Source of the DNA: an uncultured Erwinia sp.
GTDB taxonomy: Bacteria; Pseudomonadota; Gammaproteobacteria; Enterobacterales; Enterobacteriaceae
Direction: 5' to 3'
Assembly (NCBI GenBank): GCA_945290265.1
Contig: CALYQW010000027.1
Location: 1 to 44,758, forward strand
DNA: 44,758 bases
Positions 19,126-30,900 of the stretch are shown piece by piece. How positions within the stretch are numbered: position 1 is the first letter of the stretch; each line of letters begins with the position of its first letter. Position numbers and translations under genes: made by a program. A model generated the notes under the pieces. The model searched no databases, was not told where the DNA came from, and worked only from the letters and a program-made list of their open reading frames with translations.

Positions 19126-20475
19126 ATGTTGAGCGTTCTCTGGAGTATTGCTGCTTTTATTGTTGCGCTGGGTATTCTGATCACCGTGCATGAGTTTGGC
19201 CACTTCTGGGTGGCCCGACGCTGTGGCGTAAAAGTGGAACGCTTTTCTGTTGGTTTTGGTAAAGCGCTGTGGCGCCGGCGCGATCGTCTGGGCACCGAAT
19301 ATGTAGTCGCTCTAATCCCCCTCGGTGGCTACGTCAAAATGCTGGACGAGCGGGTAGAGCCCGTTATGCCGAAGCTGCGGCATCAGGCGTTCAACAACAA
19401 AACGGTCTTACAGCGTGCGGCGATTATCAGTGCCGGCCCGCTGGCCAATTTCCTCTTTGCGATTGTGGCTTACTGGCTGGTCTTTATGATCGGCGTTCCG
19501 GGCATTCGCCCGGTGGTTGGTGAAATAGTCAGCAATTCCCCCGCAGCAAGTGCACAAATCGTTCCTGGTATGGAACTTAAAGCCGTTGACGGTATCGAAA
19601 CGCCTGACTGGGATGCTGTGCGTATGGCACTGATTGGTAAGATTGGTGATAAAAGCACAACCCTCAGGGTGGCGACTTTCGGCGGTCACGATGAGCAGGA
19701 GAAACGGGTCGATCTGCGTGACTGGCAGTTTGATCCGGAGAAACAGGATCCGGTAACCGCGCTGGGTATTCGGGCGCGTGGTCCACAGATTAAAACGGTA
19801 CTGGCCAATGTGCAGGCAGGATCTGCGGCAGATAAAGCAAGTTTGCAAGCTGGCGACAGGATCGTTAAAGTCGATGGTCAACCGCTGAGTGACTGGCAGG
19901 TTTTCGTGACCCGCGTACGCGATAATCCGGCACGCGCAATCGCGCTGCAGGTTGAGCGTCAGGGGAGTCTGGTTGAGGTGAAGTTAACGCCGGAGGTCAA
20001 TCCTCGTAATAAAAACGAGGGCTTTGCCGGGGTAGTACCGGAAGTGGTTCCGCTACCCAATGACTATAAAATGGTGCGCCAGTATGGCCCGTTTACCGCA
20101 ATCAGCGAAGCCAGTGTGAAAACATGGCAGCTGATGAGGCTTACGGTCAGTATGCTGGACAAACTGATTGTCGGTGATGTGAAGCTGAATAATCTGAGTG
20201 GGCCGATTTCCATCGCCCAGGGTGCCGGATTGTCAGCAGAATATGGTTTGATTTATTACCTGATGTTTCTCGCCTTAATCAGCGTGAATCTGGGCATTAT
20301 CAACCTGTTTCCATTGCCTGTTTTAGATGGTGGGCATTTGGCGTTCCTTGCGATAGAGAAAATCAAAGGGCGGCCAGTGTCTGAGCGAGTTCAGGACTTC
20401 AGTTATCGTATCGGCTCAATTTTGCTGGTGCTGTTAATGGGGCTTGCACTATTCAATGATTTCTCGAGGTTATAA
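19126..20475 (+). CDS. rseP: Site-2 zinc metalloprotease RseP
   Basis: RseP cuts the anti-sigma factor RseA within the inner membrane after DegS, releasing sigma-E; it also clears remnant signal peptides. The 449-residue product has the zinc motif HEFGH at H22-E23-H26 within the first membrane segment, two tandem periplasmic PDZ domains (about 115-310), and the C-terminal [12 protein letters not shown] motif with the third zinc ligand near residue 401. Membrane segments occur at about 1-25, 95-115, 375-395 and 425-445. Its presence next to bamA, together with the sigma-E promoter at degP in this window, links sensing and response to outer-membrane stress. Confidence 0.98.
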   Translation: MLSVLWSIAAFIVALGILITVHEFGHFWVARRCGVKVERFSVGFGKALWRRRDRLGTEYVVALIPLGGYVKMLDERVEPVMPKLRHQAFNNKTVLQRAAIISAGPLANFLFAIVAYWLVFMIGVPGIRPVVGEIVSNSPAASAQIVPGMELKAVDGIETPDWDAVRMALIGKIGDKSTTLRVATFGGHDEQEKRVDLRDWQFDPEKQDPVTALGIRARGPQIKTVLANVQAGSAADKASLQAGDRIVKVDGQPLSDWQVFVTRVRDNPARAIALQVERQGSLVEVKLTPEVNPRNKNEGFAGVVPEVVPLPNDYKMVRQYGPFTAISEASVKTWQLMRLTVSMLDKLIVGDVKLNNLSGPISIAQGAGLSAEYGLIYYLMFLALISVNLGIINLFPLPVLDGGHLAFLAIEKIKGRPVSERVQDFSYRIGSILLVLLMGLALFNDFSRL

Positions 20476-20480
20476 CAGTT

Positions 20481-20544
20481 AAGAAACTGACAGGCAGATA
20501 ACGGAAAAAGTATCAGCTTACTATCTGCGGTCAGCACGTTTCTT
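20481..20544 (+). other. Long imperfect stem-loop between rseP and bamA
   Basis: A left arm at 20481-20500 (AAGAAAC, TGAC, GCAGATA) pairs with a right arm at 20522-20544 (TATCTGC, GTCA, GTTTCTT), with small bulges and a 21-base loop. No T-run follows, so it is not a standard terminator. It lies 40 bases before the bamA start and may be part of the bamA mRNA leader. Confidence 0.45.
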
Positions 20545-20584
20545 CTCTGATCCCGAGACCAGTTAGGAAGAATGCATAACAACG

Positions 20585-22996
20585 ATGGCGATGAAAAAGT
20601 TGCTTATAGCGTCGCTGCTGCTTAGCAGCGCTACCGCATACGGTGCAAATGGTTTCGTGGTGCAAGATATTCACTTCGAAGGTTTGCAGCGCGTCGCGGT
20701 AGGTGCCGCATTGCTCAGTATGCCGGTTCGCGTGGGAGACACTGTCTCTGATGAAGATCTCAGTAATACGATTCGTGCGCTCTTTGCTACCGGAAATTTT
20801 GAAGATGTTCAGGTTCTGCGCGACGGCAACACGCTGGTCGTTCAGGTCAAAGAACGTCCTACGATTGCCAGTATCACTTTCTCCGGCAACAAAGCGGTGA
20901 AAGATGACATGCTGAAGCAGAATCTTGAAGCATCAGGCGTGCGTGTAGGTGAGGCGCTTGACCGCACCACCATCTCCACCATTGAAAAAGGGCTGGAAGA
21001 TTTCTATTACAGCGTGGGTAAATACAGCGCCAGCGTGAAAGCGGTGGTCACCCCACTGCCGCGTAACCGCGTTGACCTGAAGCTGGTATTCACCGAGGGC
21101 GTATCGGCTAAAATTCAGCAGATTAACGTGGTGGGGAATCAGGCCTACAGTTCTGATGAACTGATTTCACGCTTCCAGCTGCGCGACCAGGTGCCGTGGT
21201 GGAACGTGGTAGGTGACCGTAAATACCAGAAGCAAAAGCTGGCCGGGGATCTGGAAACGCTGCGCAGTTTCTACCTCGATCGTGGCTATGCCCGCTTTAA
21301 TATTGACTCGACCCAGGTCAGCCTGACGCCGGACAAAAAAGGTATCTACATCACCATCAATATCCACGAAGGCGATCAGTACAAGCTTTCCGGCGTGGTG
21401 GTGAATGGCAACCTGGCCGGTCACTCTGCCGAAATCGAAGGTCTGACCAAAATCAAACCGGGCGAGTTGTATAACGGTGCCAAAGTGACGCGCATGGAAG
21501 ACGATATCAAGATGCTGTTGGGTCGTTATGGCTACGCGTATCCGCAGGTACAGACTCAGCCGGACATTGATGATGCCGGTAAAACCGTGAAACTGCACGT
21601 CAGTGTAGATGCGGGTAACCGTTACTATGTGCGCAAAATTCGCTTTGAGGGCAACGACACCTCGAAAGATACCGTGCTGCGCCGTGAAATGCGTCAAATG
21701 GAAGGGGCCTGGCTGGGCAGCAACCTGGTAGAACAGGGTAAAGAGCGTCTGAACCGTCTGGGCTATTTTGAAACAGTGGATACCGAAACCCAGCGCGTAC
21801 CGGGTTCAGCGGATCAGGTTGACGTGGTGTATAAGGTCAAAGAACGCAACACCGGTACGCTGAACTTTGGTGTTGGTTACGGTACAGAAAGTGGCGTCAG
21901 CTTCCAGGCAGGTGTCAGCCAGGATAACTGGCTGGGCACCGGTAACACCGTGGCGATCAGCGGTACCAAAAATGACTACCAGACCTATGCGGAATTCTCG
22001 TTAACCGATCCTTACTATACGGTAGACGGTGTCAGTCTGGGCGGACGTATTTTCTATAACGACTTCCAGGCGGATGACGCTGAGCTGTCTGACTACACCA
22101 ACAAAAGTTATGGTGTGGACGGTACGCTCGGCTTCCCGGTCAACGAGAACAATTCGCTGCGCGTCGGCTTAGGTTATGTTCATAACGGCCTGTCTAAAAT
22201 GCAGCCGCAAATTGCGATGTGGCGTTACCTGAACGCGGTGGGAAGTAATCCGTCGAAAAACGACAATGCGTCCTATTCGGCAGATGACTTTACCTTCAAT
22301 TACGGCTGGACGTACAACACCCTTGACCGTGGATTCTTCCCGACCCAGGGTAACCGCTCTAATCTGAATGGTGAAATCACTATTCCAGGTTCTGACAACG
22401 CCTACTATAAGCTGACGCTGGATACGCAACAGTATATTCCGCTGAACCAGGATCGTACCTGGGTACTGTTAGGTCGTGGTCGTGCCGGATACGGTGATGG
22501 TCTGAGCGGTAAAGAGTTGCCGTTCTATGACAACTTCTATGCCGGTGGTTCCAGCACCGTGCGTGGTTTCCGCTCCAATACCATTGGCCCGAAAGCGGCG
22601 TACTACAACAACGGTAGTTCAAACTGTTCCGGCAGCGATCCGACCAAAGTCTGTGATTCTGACGATGCAGTGGGCGGTAACGCCATGGCAGTCGCCAGTC
22701 TTGAGCTGATCACGCCAACACCGTTTATCAGTGAGAAATACGCTAACTCGGTACGCACCTCGCTGTTTGTTGATGCGGGTACGGTGTGGGATACCAACTG
22801 GGAAAATACCGCTGCCACCCGCGCCGCAGGTATTCCTGACTACAGCGATCCAGGCAACATCCGTATGTCTGCCGGTCTGTCACTGCAGTGGATGTCACCA
22901 CTGGGGCCGCTGGTATTCTCGTATGCTCAGCCGTTTAAGAAGTATGATAACGATAAGTCCGAGCAGTTCCAGTTTAACATTGGTAAAACCTGGTAA
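20585..22996 (+). CDS. bamA: Outer-membrane protein assembly factor BamA
   Basis: BamA is the core of the BAM complex that folds beta-barrel proteins into the outer membrane. The 803-residue precursor (E. coli: 810) has a signal peptide [20 protein letters not shown] cut near residue 20. Five POTRA domains follow to about residue 420, then a 16-stranded barrel. The lid-loop motif VRGF (in [11 protein letters not shown]) lies near 658-661, and the protein ends in an outer-membrane signature with terminal W (QFNIGKTW). The surface loop after VRGF, around GSSNCSG and KVCDSDD, is shorter than in E. coli but keeps two cysteines. The start follows the family N-terminus; the AGGAAG site is unusually distant (about 17 bases). 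Confidence 0.98.
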   Translation: MAMKKLLIASLLLSSATAYGANGFVVQDIHFEGLQRVAVGAALLSMPVRVGDTVSDEDLSNTIRALFATGNFEDVQVLRDGNTLVVQVKERPTIASITFSGNKAVKDDMLKQNLEASGVRVGEALDRTTISTIEKGLEDFYYSVGKYSASVKAVVTPLPRNRVDLKLVFTEGVSAKIQQINVVGNQAYSSDELISRFQLRDQVPWWNVVGDRKYQKQKLAGDLETLRSFYLDRGYARFNIDSTQVSLTPDKKGIYITINIHEGDQYKLSGVVVNGNLAGHSAEIEGLTKIKPGELYNGAKVTRMEDDIKMLLGRYGYAYPQVQTQPDIDDAGKTVKLHVSVDAGNRYYVRKIRFEGNDTSKDTVLRREMRQMEGAWLGSNLVEQGKERLNRLGYFETVDTETQRVPGSADQVDVVYKVKERNTGTLNFGVGYGTESGVSFQAGVSQDNWLGTGNTVAISGTKNDYQTYAEFSLTDPYYTVDGVSLGGRIFYNDFQADDAELSDYTNKSYGVDGTLGFPVNENNSLRVGLGYVHNGLSKMQPQIAMWRYLNAVGSNPSKNDNASYSADDFTFNYGWTYNTLDRGFFPTQGNRSNLNGEITIPGSDNAYYKLTLDTQQYIPLNQDRTWVLLGRGRAGYGDGLSGKELPFYDNFYAGGSSTVRGFRSNTIGPKAAYYNNGSSNCSGSDPTKVCDSDDAVGGNAMAVASLELITPTPFISEKYANSVRTSLFVDAGTVWDTNWENTAATRAAGIPDYSDPGNIRMSAGLSLQWMSPLGPLVFSYAQPFKKYDNDKSEQFQFNIGKTW

Positions 22997-23039
22997 TCCG
23001 GGCTTGCTGATAATAATAAGTAGAGTTTAGCGCTGCGTA

Positions 23040-23065
23040 GGGTAACTGGCGCAAGTCAGTTACCC
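23040..23065 (+). other. Perfect hairpin between bamA and skp
   Basis: GGGTAACTG (23040-23048) pairs with CAGTTACCC (23057-23065) around an 8-base loop, with further flanking pairing (CGCTGCG with CGCAAAGCG). No T-run follows, so it may stabilise or separate the bamA and skp portions of the transcript. Confidence 0.5.
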
Positions 23066-23119
23066 GCAAAGCGTAACAGGGTGTCGAGTGACACAAACGT
23101 TGATGGTGAGGAGTCTATA

Positions 23120-23617
23120 GTGAAAAAGTTGTTGTGTGCCGCAAGTCTGAGTATTGCTCTGGCAGTTTCCGCAGGCGCTCAGGCTGCTGATAAAATTGCA
23201 GTAGTGAACGTCTCCAGCATTTTCCAACAGTTACCAGCACGTGCAACCGTTGCGAAGCAGCTTGAAAACGAATTTAAAGGCCGTGCAACTGAACTGCAAA
23301 ACATGGAACGCGATCTGCAAACTAAAATGCAGCGTTTCCAGCGTGATGCTTCAACCATGAAAGCCAGCGAACGCAGCCGCACGGAAAAAGATCTGATGAC
23401 TCAGCGCGAAGCGTTCCAGAGCAAAGCGCAGGCGTTTGAGCAGGATAACCGTCGTCGGCAGATGGAAGAGCGTAACAAAATTCTTAGCCGTATCCAGGAT
23501 TCTGTACAGAAAGTGGCTGATAAAGAAGGCTACGATGTGGTTATCGATCAGAACGCTGTTGCTTACGTCAACAAATCACAAGACATCACTGCTGATGTGC
23601 TTAAACAGGTTAAATAA
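23120..23617 (+). CDS. skp: Periplasmic chaperone Skp (OmpH)
   Basis: Skp is a trimeric jellyfish-shaped chaperone that holds unfolded outer-membrane proteins in the periplasm on their way to BamA. The GTG start at 23120, preceded by GAGGAG, gives 165 residues (E. coli: 161). Residues 1-23 are a signal peptide ending in GAQAADK. The mature part is a short beta body (KIAVVNVSSIFQQ) and a long charged coiled-coil region at about 50-120 rich in K, E, Q and R. The end ITADVLKQVK is typical. lpxD starts three bases after its stop. Confidence 0.96.
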   Translation: MKKLLCAASLSIALAVSAGAQAADKIAVVNVSSIFQQLPARATVAKQLENEFKGRATELQNMERDLQTKMQRFQRDASTMKASERSRTEKDLMTQREAFQSKAQAFEQDNRRRQMEERNKILSRIQDSVQKVADKEGYDVVIDQNAVAYVNKSQDITADVLKQVK

Positions 23618-23620
23618 GTC

Positions 23621-24640
23621 ATGTCTTCAATTCGACTGGCTGATTTAGCCCAGCAGTTGGATGCAGAATTGCACGGAGATGGCGATATCGCCATCTCCGG
23701 CATTGCTTCTATGCACTCCGCACAAACCGGTCAGATTACTTTTCTTTCCAACAGCCGTAACCGCGATCAGCTGGCAAACTGCCAGGCATCAGCCGTGGTA
23801 GTGACCGCCGCCGATCGGGAATGTTTTTCCGGCAGCGCGCTGGTGGTGAAAGATCCGTACCTGACCTATGCCCGTATGGCACAGTTACTGGACACCACGC
23901 CGCAGCCGGCAATCAATATTGCCCCCAGCGCGGTGATTGATCACTCCGCTTCCCTGGGAAGTGGCGTCTCCATTGGTGCCAATGCGGTCATCGAATCCGA
24001 TGTGGTTCTGGGCGATAACGTGGTTATCGGAGCCGGCTGTTTTGTGGGCAAAAAATCCCATATCGGTGCCGGTACCCGCCTGTGGGCGAATGTCACGGTT
24101 TATCATGAGATTCGCATAGGCAGCGACTGCCTGATCCAGTCGGGCACCGTGATTGGTGCTGACGGTTTCGGTTACGCCAACGATCGTGGTAACTGGATTA
24201 AGATCCCGCAACTGGGTAGCGTCGTGATCGGCGATCGGGTGGAAATTGGTGCCCTGACCACCATCGATCGCGGTGCGTTGGATAACACTCAGATTGGGAA
24301 TGGTGTTATCATTGATAACCAGTGCCAGATTGCACATAACGTTGTGATTGGCGACAATACCGCAGTCGCTGGTGGCGTGATTATGGCAGGCAGCCTGAAA
24401 ATTGGTCGTTATTGCATGATTGGTGGTGCCAGCGTGATTAACGGTCATATGGAAATCTGCGATAAAGTCGTGGTGACCGGGATGGGAATGGTTATGCGTC
24501 CTATCACCGAACCTGGGGTATACTCATCCGGTATACCGCTGCAGCCAAATAAATCCTGGCGTAAAACTGCAGCACTGGTGATGAATATTGACGAGCTCAA
24601 TAAACGCGTTAAGGCTGTTGAACGCAAAATTAAAGATTGA
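23621..24640 (+). CDS. lpxD: UDP-3-O-(3-hydroxymyristoyl)glucosamine N-acyltransferase
   Basis: LpxD adds the second hydroxyacyl chain, the N-linked one, in lipid A synthesis, taking it from acyl carrier protein. The 339-residue product (E. coli: 341) has an N-terminal uridine-binding domain (1 to about 100), then left-handed beta-helix hexapeptide repeats (about 105-310). The catalytic histidine H239 lies in [14 protein letters not shown], and a C-terminal helix follows. The start is three bases after skp, so translation is probably coupled. A 239-bp gap without a gene separates it from fabZ. Confidence 0.98.
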   Translation: MSSIRLADLAQQLDAELHGDGDIAISGIASMHSAQTGQITFLSNSRNRDQLANCQASAVVVTAADRECFSGSALVVKDPYLTYARMAQLLDTTPQPAINIAPSAVIDHSASLGSGVSIGANAVIESDVVLGDNVVIGAGCFVGKKSHIGAGTRLWANVTVYHEIRIGSDCLIQSGTVIGADGFGYANDRGNWIKIPQLGSVVIGDRVEIGALTTIDRGALDNTQIGNGVIIDNQCQIAHNVVIGDNTAVAGGVIMAGSLKIGRYCMIGGASVINGHMEICDKVVVTGMGMVMRPITEPGVYSSGIPLQPNKSWRKTAALVMNIDELNKRVKAVERKIKD

Positions 24641-24802
24641 GTGATGTTACTGGCCGCGTTACCCCGCGTCAGATTGCGGCAGGGCAGCGTGAAGGGATGT
24701 ATCCGAACACCACTCAACTTCCATAAAAATAATTGCTGTATCCGTTAAGCCCACGGGCTTTATGATATATGCAGGGAAAGCCAGGTATACAGAAAAGATT
24801 TG

Positions 24803-24837
24803 CGGCCTGCGGACAGTCATCGAACTGTGGCAGGCCG
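24803..24837 (+). other. Strong stem-loop in the lpxD-fabZ spacer
   Basis: CGGCCTGC (24803-24810) pairs with GCAGGCCG (24830-24837), and ACAGT with ACTGT inside, giving a stem of about 13 pairs with one bulge. The tail TATTATTGTT is only moderately T-rich, so it may be an attenuator. The rest of the 239-bp spacer (24641-24879) shows a short AAGCCC/GGGCTT hairpin and no gene. Confidence 0.5.
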
Positions 24838-24879
24838 TATTATTGTTGCCATCAGATTTTTTAGGACAGGAAGAGTATT

Positions 24880-25335
24880 TTGACAACCGAAACTCATACT
24901 CTGAAAATTGAAGAGATTATTGAATTACTGCCCCATCGCTATCCGTTTTTGCTGGTTGATCGTGTGCTGGAGTTCGAAGAACATAAATTCCTGCGGGCGG
25001 TTAAAAACGTCTCGGTAAACGAACCGTTTTTCCAGGGCCATTTCCCTGGTAAGCCGATTTTTCCGGGCGTGTTGATCCTGGAAGCAATGGCTCAGGCTAC
25101 CGGTATTCTGGCGTTTAAGAGCGTTGGCCGGCTGGAGCCTGGTGAGCTGTACTATTTTGCCGGTATTGACGAAGCGCGTTTCAAGCGCCCTGTGGTGCCG
25201 GGTGACCAGATGATCATGGAAGTCACCTTCGAAAAAACCCGTCGTGGTCTGACCCGCTTTAAGGGGGTAGCGACTGTAGACGGTAAAATTGTCTGCGAAG
25301 CAACAATGATGTGCGCCCGCAGTCGGGAGGCTTAA
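24880..25335 (+). CDS. fabZ: 3-hydroxyacyl-ACP dehydratase FabZ
   Basis: FabZ dehydrates 3-hydroxyacyl-ACP in fatty-acid elongation and competes with LpxA and LpxD for hydroxymyristoyl-ACP, which explains its place here. The 151-residue product equals the E. coli length and starts at a TTG codon, as in E. coli, with AGGAAGAG upstream. The hot-dog fold active site is clear: H54 in [14 protein letters not shown] and E68 in LILEAMAQ. lpxA begins three bases after the stop. Confidence 0.98.
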   Translation: MTTETHTLKIEEIIELLPHRYPFLLVDRVLEFEEHKFLRAVKNVSVNEPFFQGHFPGKPIFPGVLILEAMAQATGILAFKSVGRLEPGELYYFAGIDEARFKRPVVPGDQMIMEVTFEKTRRGLTRFKGVATVDGKIVCEATMMCARSREA

Positions 25336-25338
25336 TTC

Positions 25339-26127
25339 GTGATTGACAGCACCGCCGTAATTCATCCCAGCGCAGTTATTGAGCCGGGAGCCAGCATTGA
25401 CGCTGGCGTTCAGATTGGTCCGTTTTGCGTGATTGGTGCGCAGGTTTCGATTGGTGAAGGCACTGTTCTGAAATCCCATGTGGTGGTGAATGGTCACACC
25501 CGTATTGGTAAAGACAATACCATTTACCAGTTTGCTTCCATTGGTGAAGCAAACCAGGACATGAAATACGCTGGTGAACCGACCCGGGTTGAAATTGGGG
25601 ACCGTAACCGCATCCGCGAGAGCGTCACCATTCATCGCGGTACCGCGCAGGCCGAGGGCATCACCGTGGTAGGAAGTGATAACCTGCTGATGGTTAATGC
25701 CCACGTTGCGCATGACTGCGTGGTGGGAAATCACTGCATTCTTGCCAATAACGCCACGCTGGCCGGTCATGTAACCGTAGATGACTATGCCATTATTGGT
25801 GGTATGACCGCGGTGCACCAGTTCTGTACTATTGGTGCACATGTCATGGTGGGCGGCTGTTCCGGTGTTGCGCAGGACGTTCCGCCGTATGTGATTGCCC
25901 AGGGCAACCACGCTACGCCGTTTGGGATTAACCTGGTGGGCCTGCAGCGTCGAGGCTTCAGCAAAGAAGCCCTGCACGCTATCCGCAATGCTTATAAAGT
26001 GCTTTACCGCAGCGGTAAAACTCTGGATGAAGCAAAACCTGAAATCGCAGCACTGGCAGAAAAACATCCTGAAATTCAGCCGTTCTACGATTTCTTTGCC
26101 CGTTCCACGCGTGGTCTGATCCGTTAA
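25339..26127 (+). CDS. lpxA: UDP-N-acetylglucosamine acyltransferase
   Basis: LpxA catalyses the first step of lipid A synthesis, O-acylating UDP-GlcNAc with hydroxymyristate from ACP. The 262-residue product equals the E. coli length and starts at GTG, preceded by GGGAGG. Hexapeptide repeats form a left-handed beta helix up to about residue 190, with catalytic H125 in [10 protein letters not shown] helical C-terminal domain ends in [11 protein letters not shown]. It sits between fabZ and lpxB with three-base gaps, strongly suggesting one transcript. Confidence 0.98.
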   Translation: MIDSTAVIHPSAVIEPGASIDAGVQIGPFCVIGAQVSIGEGTVLKSHVVVNGHTRIGKDNTIYQFASIGEANQDMKYAGEPTRVEIGDRNRIRESVTIHRGTAQAEGITVVGSDNLLMVNAHVAHDCVVGNHCILANNATLAGHVTVDDYAIIGGMTAVHQFCTIGAHVMVGGCSGVAQDVPPYVIAQGNHATPFGINLVGLQRRGFSKEALHAIRNAYKVLYRSGKTLDEAKPEIAALAEKHPEIQPFYDFFARSTRGLIR

Positions 26128-26130
26128 ATC

Positions 26131-27276
26131 ATGTCAAAACGTCCCCTGACGATTGCTCTTGTCGCCGGAGAAACCTCCGGCGATATCCTTGGTGCGGGTC
26201 TTATCCGTGCACTGAAGCAAACACATCCTGACGCGCGTTTTGTTGGCGTAGCCGGGCCGTTGATGCAGGCGGAAGGTTGCGAAGCCTGGTATGAAATGGA
26301 AGAGCTGGCGGTGATGGGAATTGTGGAAGTGCTTGGTCGCCTGCGGCGTCTGCTGCATATCCGCCGCGATTTAACCCAACGTTTTACCGCGCTGAAACCG
26401 GACGCCTTTGTGGGTATTGATGCGCCTGATTTCAATATCACCCTCGAAGGACGTCTGAAAAAACAGGGGATCCGCACTATCCATTACGTCAGCCCGTCAG
26501 TCTGGGCGTGGCGTCAAAACCGGGTGTATAAAATTGGTCGCGCCACCGATCTGGTGCTGGCGTTTCTGCCGTTTGAAAAGGCGTTTTACGATCGCTTTAA
26601 CGTCCCCTGTCGCTTTATTGGTCATACAATGGCCGACGCGATGCCGATGGTGCCGGATCGCCAGGCTGCGCGCGCTGAACTGGGGATTGCAGAAGATGCG
26701 CTCTGCCTGGCACTGCTGCCCGGTAGCCGGGGCAGTGAAGTGGAAATGCTGGGAGCCGATTTTCTGAAAACGGCGCTGCTGCTGCGGCAAAAATACCCGG
26801 CGCTGGAGATCGTGGTGCCGCTGGTTAATGCGCACCGACGCGCGCAGTTTGAAAAAATTAAAGCGGAAGTGGCGCCCGATCTGGCGGTTCATCTGCTGGA
26901 TGGTCATGCCCGTCAGGCGATGAATGCCAGTGATGCGGCGCTGCTGGCATCCGGCACGGCGGCGCTGGAATGTATGCTGGCCAAATGCCCGATGGTGGTC
27001 GGCTATCGCATGAAGCCCTTCACCTTCTGGCTGGCGAAGCGCCTGGTAAAAACTGACTATGTCTCGCTGCCTAACCTGCTGGCAGGGCGCGAGCTGGTTA
27101 AAGAGCTGCTGCAGGATGAATGCCAGCCCGACCGGTTGGCGGCAGCGCTGGAGCCGCTGTTGAGCGCAGGCGAAACGCGCCAGCAGCTGCTGGCTACCTT
27201 CAGCAAACTGCATCAGCAAATTCGCTGGGATGCCGATCGGCAGGCCGCTGATGCAGTACTGGAGCTGTGTAAATGA
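26131..27276 (+). CDS. lpxB: Lipid-A-disaccharide synthase
   Basis: LpxB, a GT19 glycosyltransferase on the inner membrane face, joins lipid X and UDP-2,3-diacylglucosamine into the lipid A disaccharide. The 381-residue product is one shorter than E. coli. Visible elements are the N-terminal [23 protein letters not shown] near 91-98, [14 protein letters not shown] near 119-132, the donor-binding [10 protein letters not shown] near 193-202, and SGTAALE near 277-283. Its end overlaps the rnhB start by four bases (ATGA), indicating coupled translation. Confidence 0.98.
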   Translation: MSKRPLTIALVAGETSGDILGAGLIRALKQTHPDARFVGVAGPLMQAEGCEAWYEMEELAVMGIVEVLGRLRRLLHIRRDLTQRFTALKPDAFVGIDAPDFNITLEGRLKKQGIRTIHYVSPSVWAWRQNRVYKIGRATDLVLAFLPFEKAFYDRFNVPCRFIGHTMADAMPMVPDRQAARAELGIAEDALCLALLPGSRGSEVEMLGADFLKTALLLRQKYPALEIVVPLVNAHRRAQFEKIKAEVAPDLAVHLLDGHARQAMNASDAALLASGTAALECMLAKCPMVVGYRMKPFTFWLAKRLVKTDYVSLPNLLAGRELVKELLQDECQPDRLAAALEPLLSAGETRQQLLATFSKLHQQIRWDADRQAADAVLELCK

Positions 27277-27896
27277 CAGAGTTTATTTATCCCGCTGCCC
27301 GGCTGATTGCCGGTGTGGATGAGGTTGGGCGCGGTCCGCTGGTGGGCGCGGTGGTGACGGCGGCGGTGATCCTCGATCCTGCACGGCCAATAGCCGGTCT
27401 GGCAGACTCCAAGAAGCTGTCGGAAAAACGCCGCCTGGCGCTGTACGATGAAATCGCCAAAAAAGCGTTGAGCTGGAGCCTCGGTCGGGCCGAGCCGGAA
27501 GAGATCGACCAGCTGAATATCCTGCATGCCACCATGCTGGCGATGCAGCGGGCGGTCAACGCCCTGGCCGTGACGCCCGACTTTGTACTGGTTGACGGTA
27601 ACCGCTGTCCGTCACTGCCGATGGCTTGTCAGGCAGTGGTTAAAGGTGACAGCCTGGTGGCTGAAATCAGCGCTGCCTCAATTATGGCCAAGGTGACGCG
27701 TGACCGGGAAATGGCGCAATTGGATCGGCTTTATCCGCACTACGGTTTTGCCCGACACAAAGGCTACCCAACGCCTGTTCACCTTGAGATGCTGCGTCAG
27801 TACGGGCCAACCTCACAGCATCGTTGCAGCTTTGCGCCGGTGTGCAATGCGTTGCTGGATGCGGCAGTGCGCGCCGACTGCGCCACCAGGCGTTAA
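27273..27896 (+). CDS. rnhB: Ribonuclease HII
   Basis: RNase HII cuts the RNA strand of RNA-DNA hybrids and nicks at single ribonucleotides embedded in DNA, starting ribonucleotide excision repair. The 207-residue product (E. coli: 198) has the catalytic D16 and E17 in [14 protein letters not shown]108 in [10 protein letters not shown], and the [16 protein letters not shown] segment near 130-145. The C-terminal tail after SFAPV is a little longer than in E. coli. It overlaps lpxB by four bases and precedes dnaE by 27 bases. Confidence 0.97.
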   Translation: MTEFIYPAARLIAGVDEVGRGPLVGAVVTAAVILDPARPIAGLADSKKLSEKRRLALYDEIAKKALSWSLGRAEPEEIDQLNILHATMLAMQRAVNALAVTPDFVLVDGNRCPSLPMACQAVVKGDSLVAEISAASIMAKVTRDREMAQLDRLYPHYGFARHKGYPTPVHLEMLRQYGPTSQHRCSFAPVCNALLDAAVRADCATRR

Positions 27897-27923
27897 CTTT
27901 TTACCTTTTATATGGGATCTCCG

Positions 27924-30900
27924 ATGGCCGAACCCCGCTTTATTCATTTACGCGTTCACAGCGACTACTCGATGATCGACGGGTTGGTCAAAACGGCGCC
28001 GTTGGTGAAAAACGCGGCCAAAATGGGGATGCCGGCGATGGCCATCACCGATTTCACCAACCTCTGCGGTCTGGTGAAATTCTACGGCACCGCACACTCG
28101 CAGGGGATGAAACCGATTATCGGGGCTGATTTCCTGGTCTCCAGTGAGGCGATGGGGGACGAACTGACGCAGCTGACGGTGCTGGCGGCGGATAACGCAG
28201 GCTACCAGAATCTGACCCTGCTGATCTCACGTGCCTACCAGCGCGGTTACGGCGTGGCCGGGCCGGTAATTGACCGCGACTGGCTGATCGAGCATCAGCA
28301 GGGCATTCTGCTGCTGTCCGGCGGACGGCGTGGCGATGTCGGGCAAATGCTGTTGCGCGGTAACCAGGCGGGCGTCAGCGACTGCCTGGCGTTTTATCAG
28401 CAACATTTTTCCGATCGCTACTATCTGGAGCTAATCCGCACCGGCCGTCCGGATGAAGAAAGTTATCTGCATGCCGCGGTGGCACTGTCATCCGCCGAAA
28501 ATATTCCGCTGGTGGCGACCAACGAAGTCTGCTTCCTGTCTGCCGATGATTTTGATGCTCATGAAATCCGGGTGGCGATCCACGATGGTTTTACCCTCGA
28601 CGACCCCAAACGCCCGCGTAATTACAGCCCGCAGCAGTTTATGCGCAGCGAGGCGGAAATGTGCGAGCTGTTTGCCGATATCCCGGAAGCGCTGGAAAAC
28701 AGCGTGGAAATTGCCCGCCGCTGTAACGTGACTATCCGTCTGGGCGAATACTTCCTGCCGCAGTTCCCAACCGGCGAAATGACTACCGAAGATTTCCTGG
28801 TGATGAAATCGAAGGAAGGGCTGGAAGAACGTCTGGTTTTTCTGTTCCCGGATGAGCAGACGCGCGCCAGCCGGCGTGCGGCCTATGATGAGCGTCTGGA
28901 CGTTGAGCTGAACGTGATCAACCAGATGGGATTTCCGGGCTACTTCCTGATCGTGATGGAATTTATCCAGTGGTCGAAAGACAATGCGGTGCCGGTCGGG
29001 CCGGGACGTGGTTCCGGTGCCGGTTCACTGGTGGCCTATGCGCTGAAAATTACTGACCTCGATCCGCTGGAATTCGATCTGCTGTTTGAACGTTTCCTTA
29101 ACCCGGAACGTGTCTCGATGCCTGACTTCGACGTTGACTTCTGCATGGAAAAACGCGACCGGGTTATTGAGCACGTGGCCGAGATGTACGGACGCGACGC
29201 GGTTTCGCAGATTATTACCTTCGGTACTATGGCGGCCAAGGCGGTTATCCGCGACGTTGGACGGGTACTGGGGCATCCGTATGGCTTCGTTGATCGTATC
29301 TCCAAGCTGGTACCGTCCGATCCGGGCATGACGCTGGAAAAAGCCTTTGCCGCAGAACCGCAGCTGCCGGAAATCTATGAGGCCGATGAAGAGGTCAGAG
29401 CGCTGATCGATATGGCGCGTAAGCTGGAAGGGGTGACGCGTAATGCCGGTAAACATGCCGGTGGGGTGGTGATTGCACCGACCAAAATTACCGATTTTGC
29501 CCCACTCTACTGCGATGAAAACGGCAACCATCCGGTTACCCAGTACGATAAAAACGATGTGGAATATGCCGGGCTGGTGAAGTTTGACTTCCTCGGCCTG
29601 CGTACCCTGACCATTATCGACTGGGCGCTGTCTATGATTAACGCCCGCCGCGAGAAGCAGGGCGAGCCGCCCATTGATATTGCGGCGATCCCGCTGGATG
29701 ATAAGAAAAGTTTTGATATGTTGCAGCGCTCGGAAACCACGGCGGTATTCCAGCTTGAATCGCGCGGCATGAAAGATCTGATTAAGCGCCTTAAGCCGGA
29801 CTGCTTCGAAGATATGATAGCGCTGGTGGCGCTGTTCCGTCCGGGGCCGCTGCAGTCCGGGATGGTGGATAACTTCATTGACCGTAAACACGGGCGTGAA
29901 GCGATCTCCTATCCGGATATTCAGTGGCAGCATGAGTCACTGAAGCCGGTGCTGGAGCCGACCTACGGCATAATTCTCTACCAGGAACAGGTGATGCAGA
30001 TCGCCCAGGTGCTGGCCGGTTACAGCCTGGGCGGTGCGGATATGCTGCGTCGTGCAATGGGTAAAAAGAATCCGGTGGAGATGGCCAAGCAGCGCGGCGG
30101 CTTTGAAGATGGTGCAAAATCGCGCGGCGTTGATGGTGAACTGGCGGTGAAAATCTTCGACCTGGTGGAAAAATTCGCCGGTTATGGCTTTAATAAATCT
30201 CACTCTGCGGCTTATGCCCTGGTGTCCTATCAGACGCTGTGGCTGAAAGCGCACTACCCGGCGGAATTTATGGCGGCGGTAATGACCGCCGATATGGATA
30301 ACACCGAAAAAGTGGTCGGGCTGGTGGATGAATGCTGGCGCATGGGGCTGAAGGTACTGCCGCCGGATATTAACTCCGGGCTGTATCCGTTCCACGTTAA
30401 CAATGATGGCGAAATCGTGTACGGTATTGGCGCGATTAAAGGCGTGGGTGAAGGCCCGATCGAAGCGATTATTGAAGCGCGTAATCAGGGCGGTTATTTC
30501 CGCGAACTGTTCGATCTCTGCGCGCGCAGCGATATTAAAAAGCTCAATCGCCGGGTGCTGGAAAAACTGATTATGTCCGGGGCCTTTGATCGCCTGGGAC
30601 CACACCGCGCGGCGCTGATGAGTGCCTTGCCGGATGCACTGAAAGCCGCCGACCAGCATGCCAAAGCGGAAGCTATCGGTCAGGCCGATATGTTTGGCGT
30701 GCTGGCGGAAGCGCCGGAACAGGTGGAGAAGTCCTACTCGGACGTTACCCCCTGGCCGGAGCAGATCCAGCTGGACGGCGAACGGGAAACCTTGGGACTG
30801 TACCTGACCGGGCATCCGATTAATCAATATCTAAAAGAAATTGAACGCTATGTTGGCGGTTTACGCCTGAAAGACATGCACCCGACCGAGCGTGGCAAAA

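Noticed and set aside
24659-24886. 75-residue minus-strand frame in the lpxD-fabZ spacer
   Set aside because: No ribosome-binding site, and it spans the predicted hairpins and the fabZ start.
24925-26067. 380-residue minus-strand frame opposite fabZ and lpxA
   Set aside because: Long only because the GC-rich coding strand suppresses stops in this frame; it is antisense to two conserved genes and has no family features.
29025-30827. Two long minus-strand frames inside dnaE
   Set aside because: Shadows of the highly conserved polymerase coding sequence.
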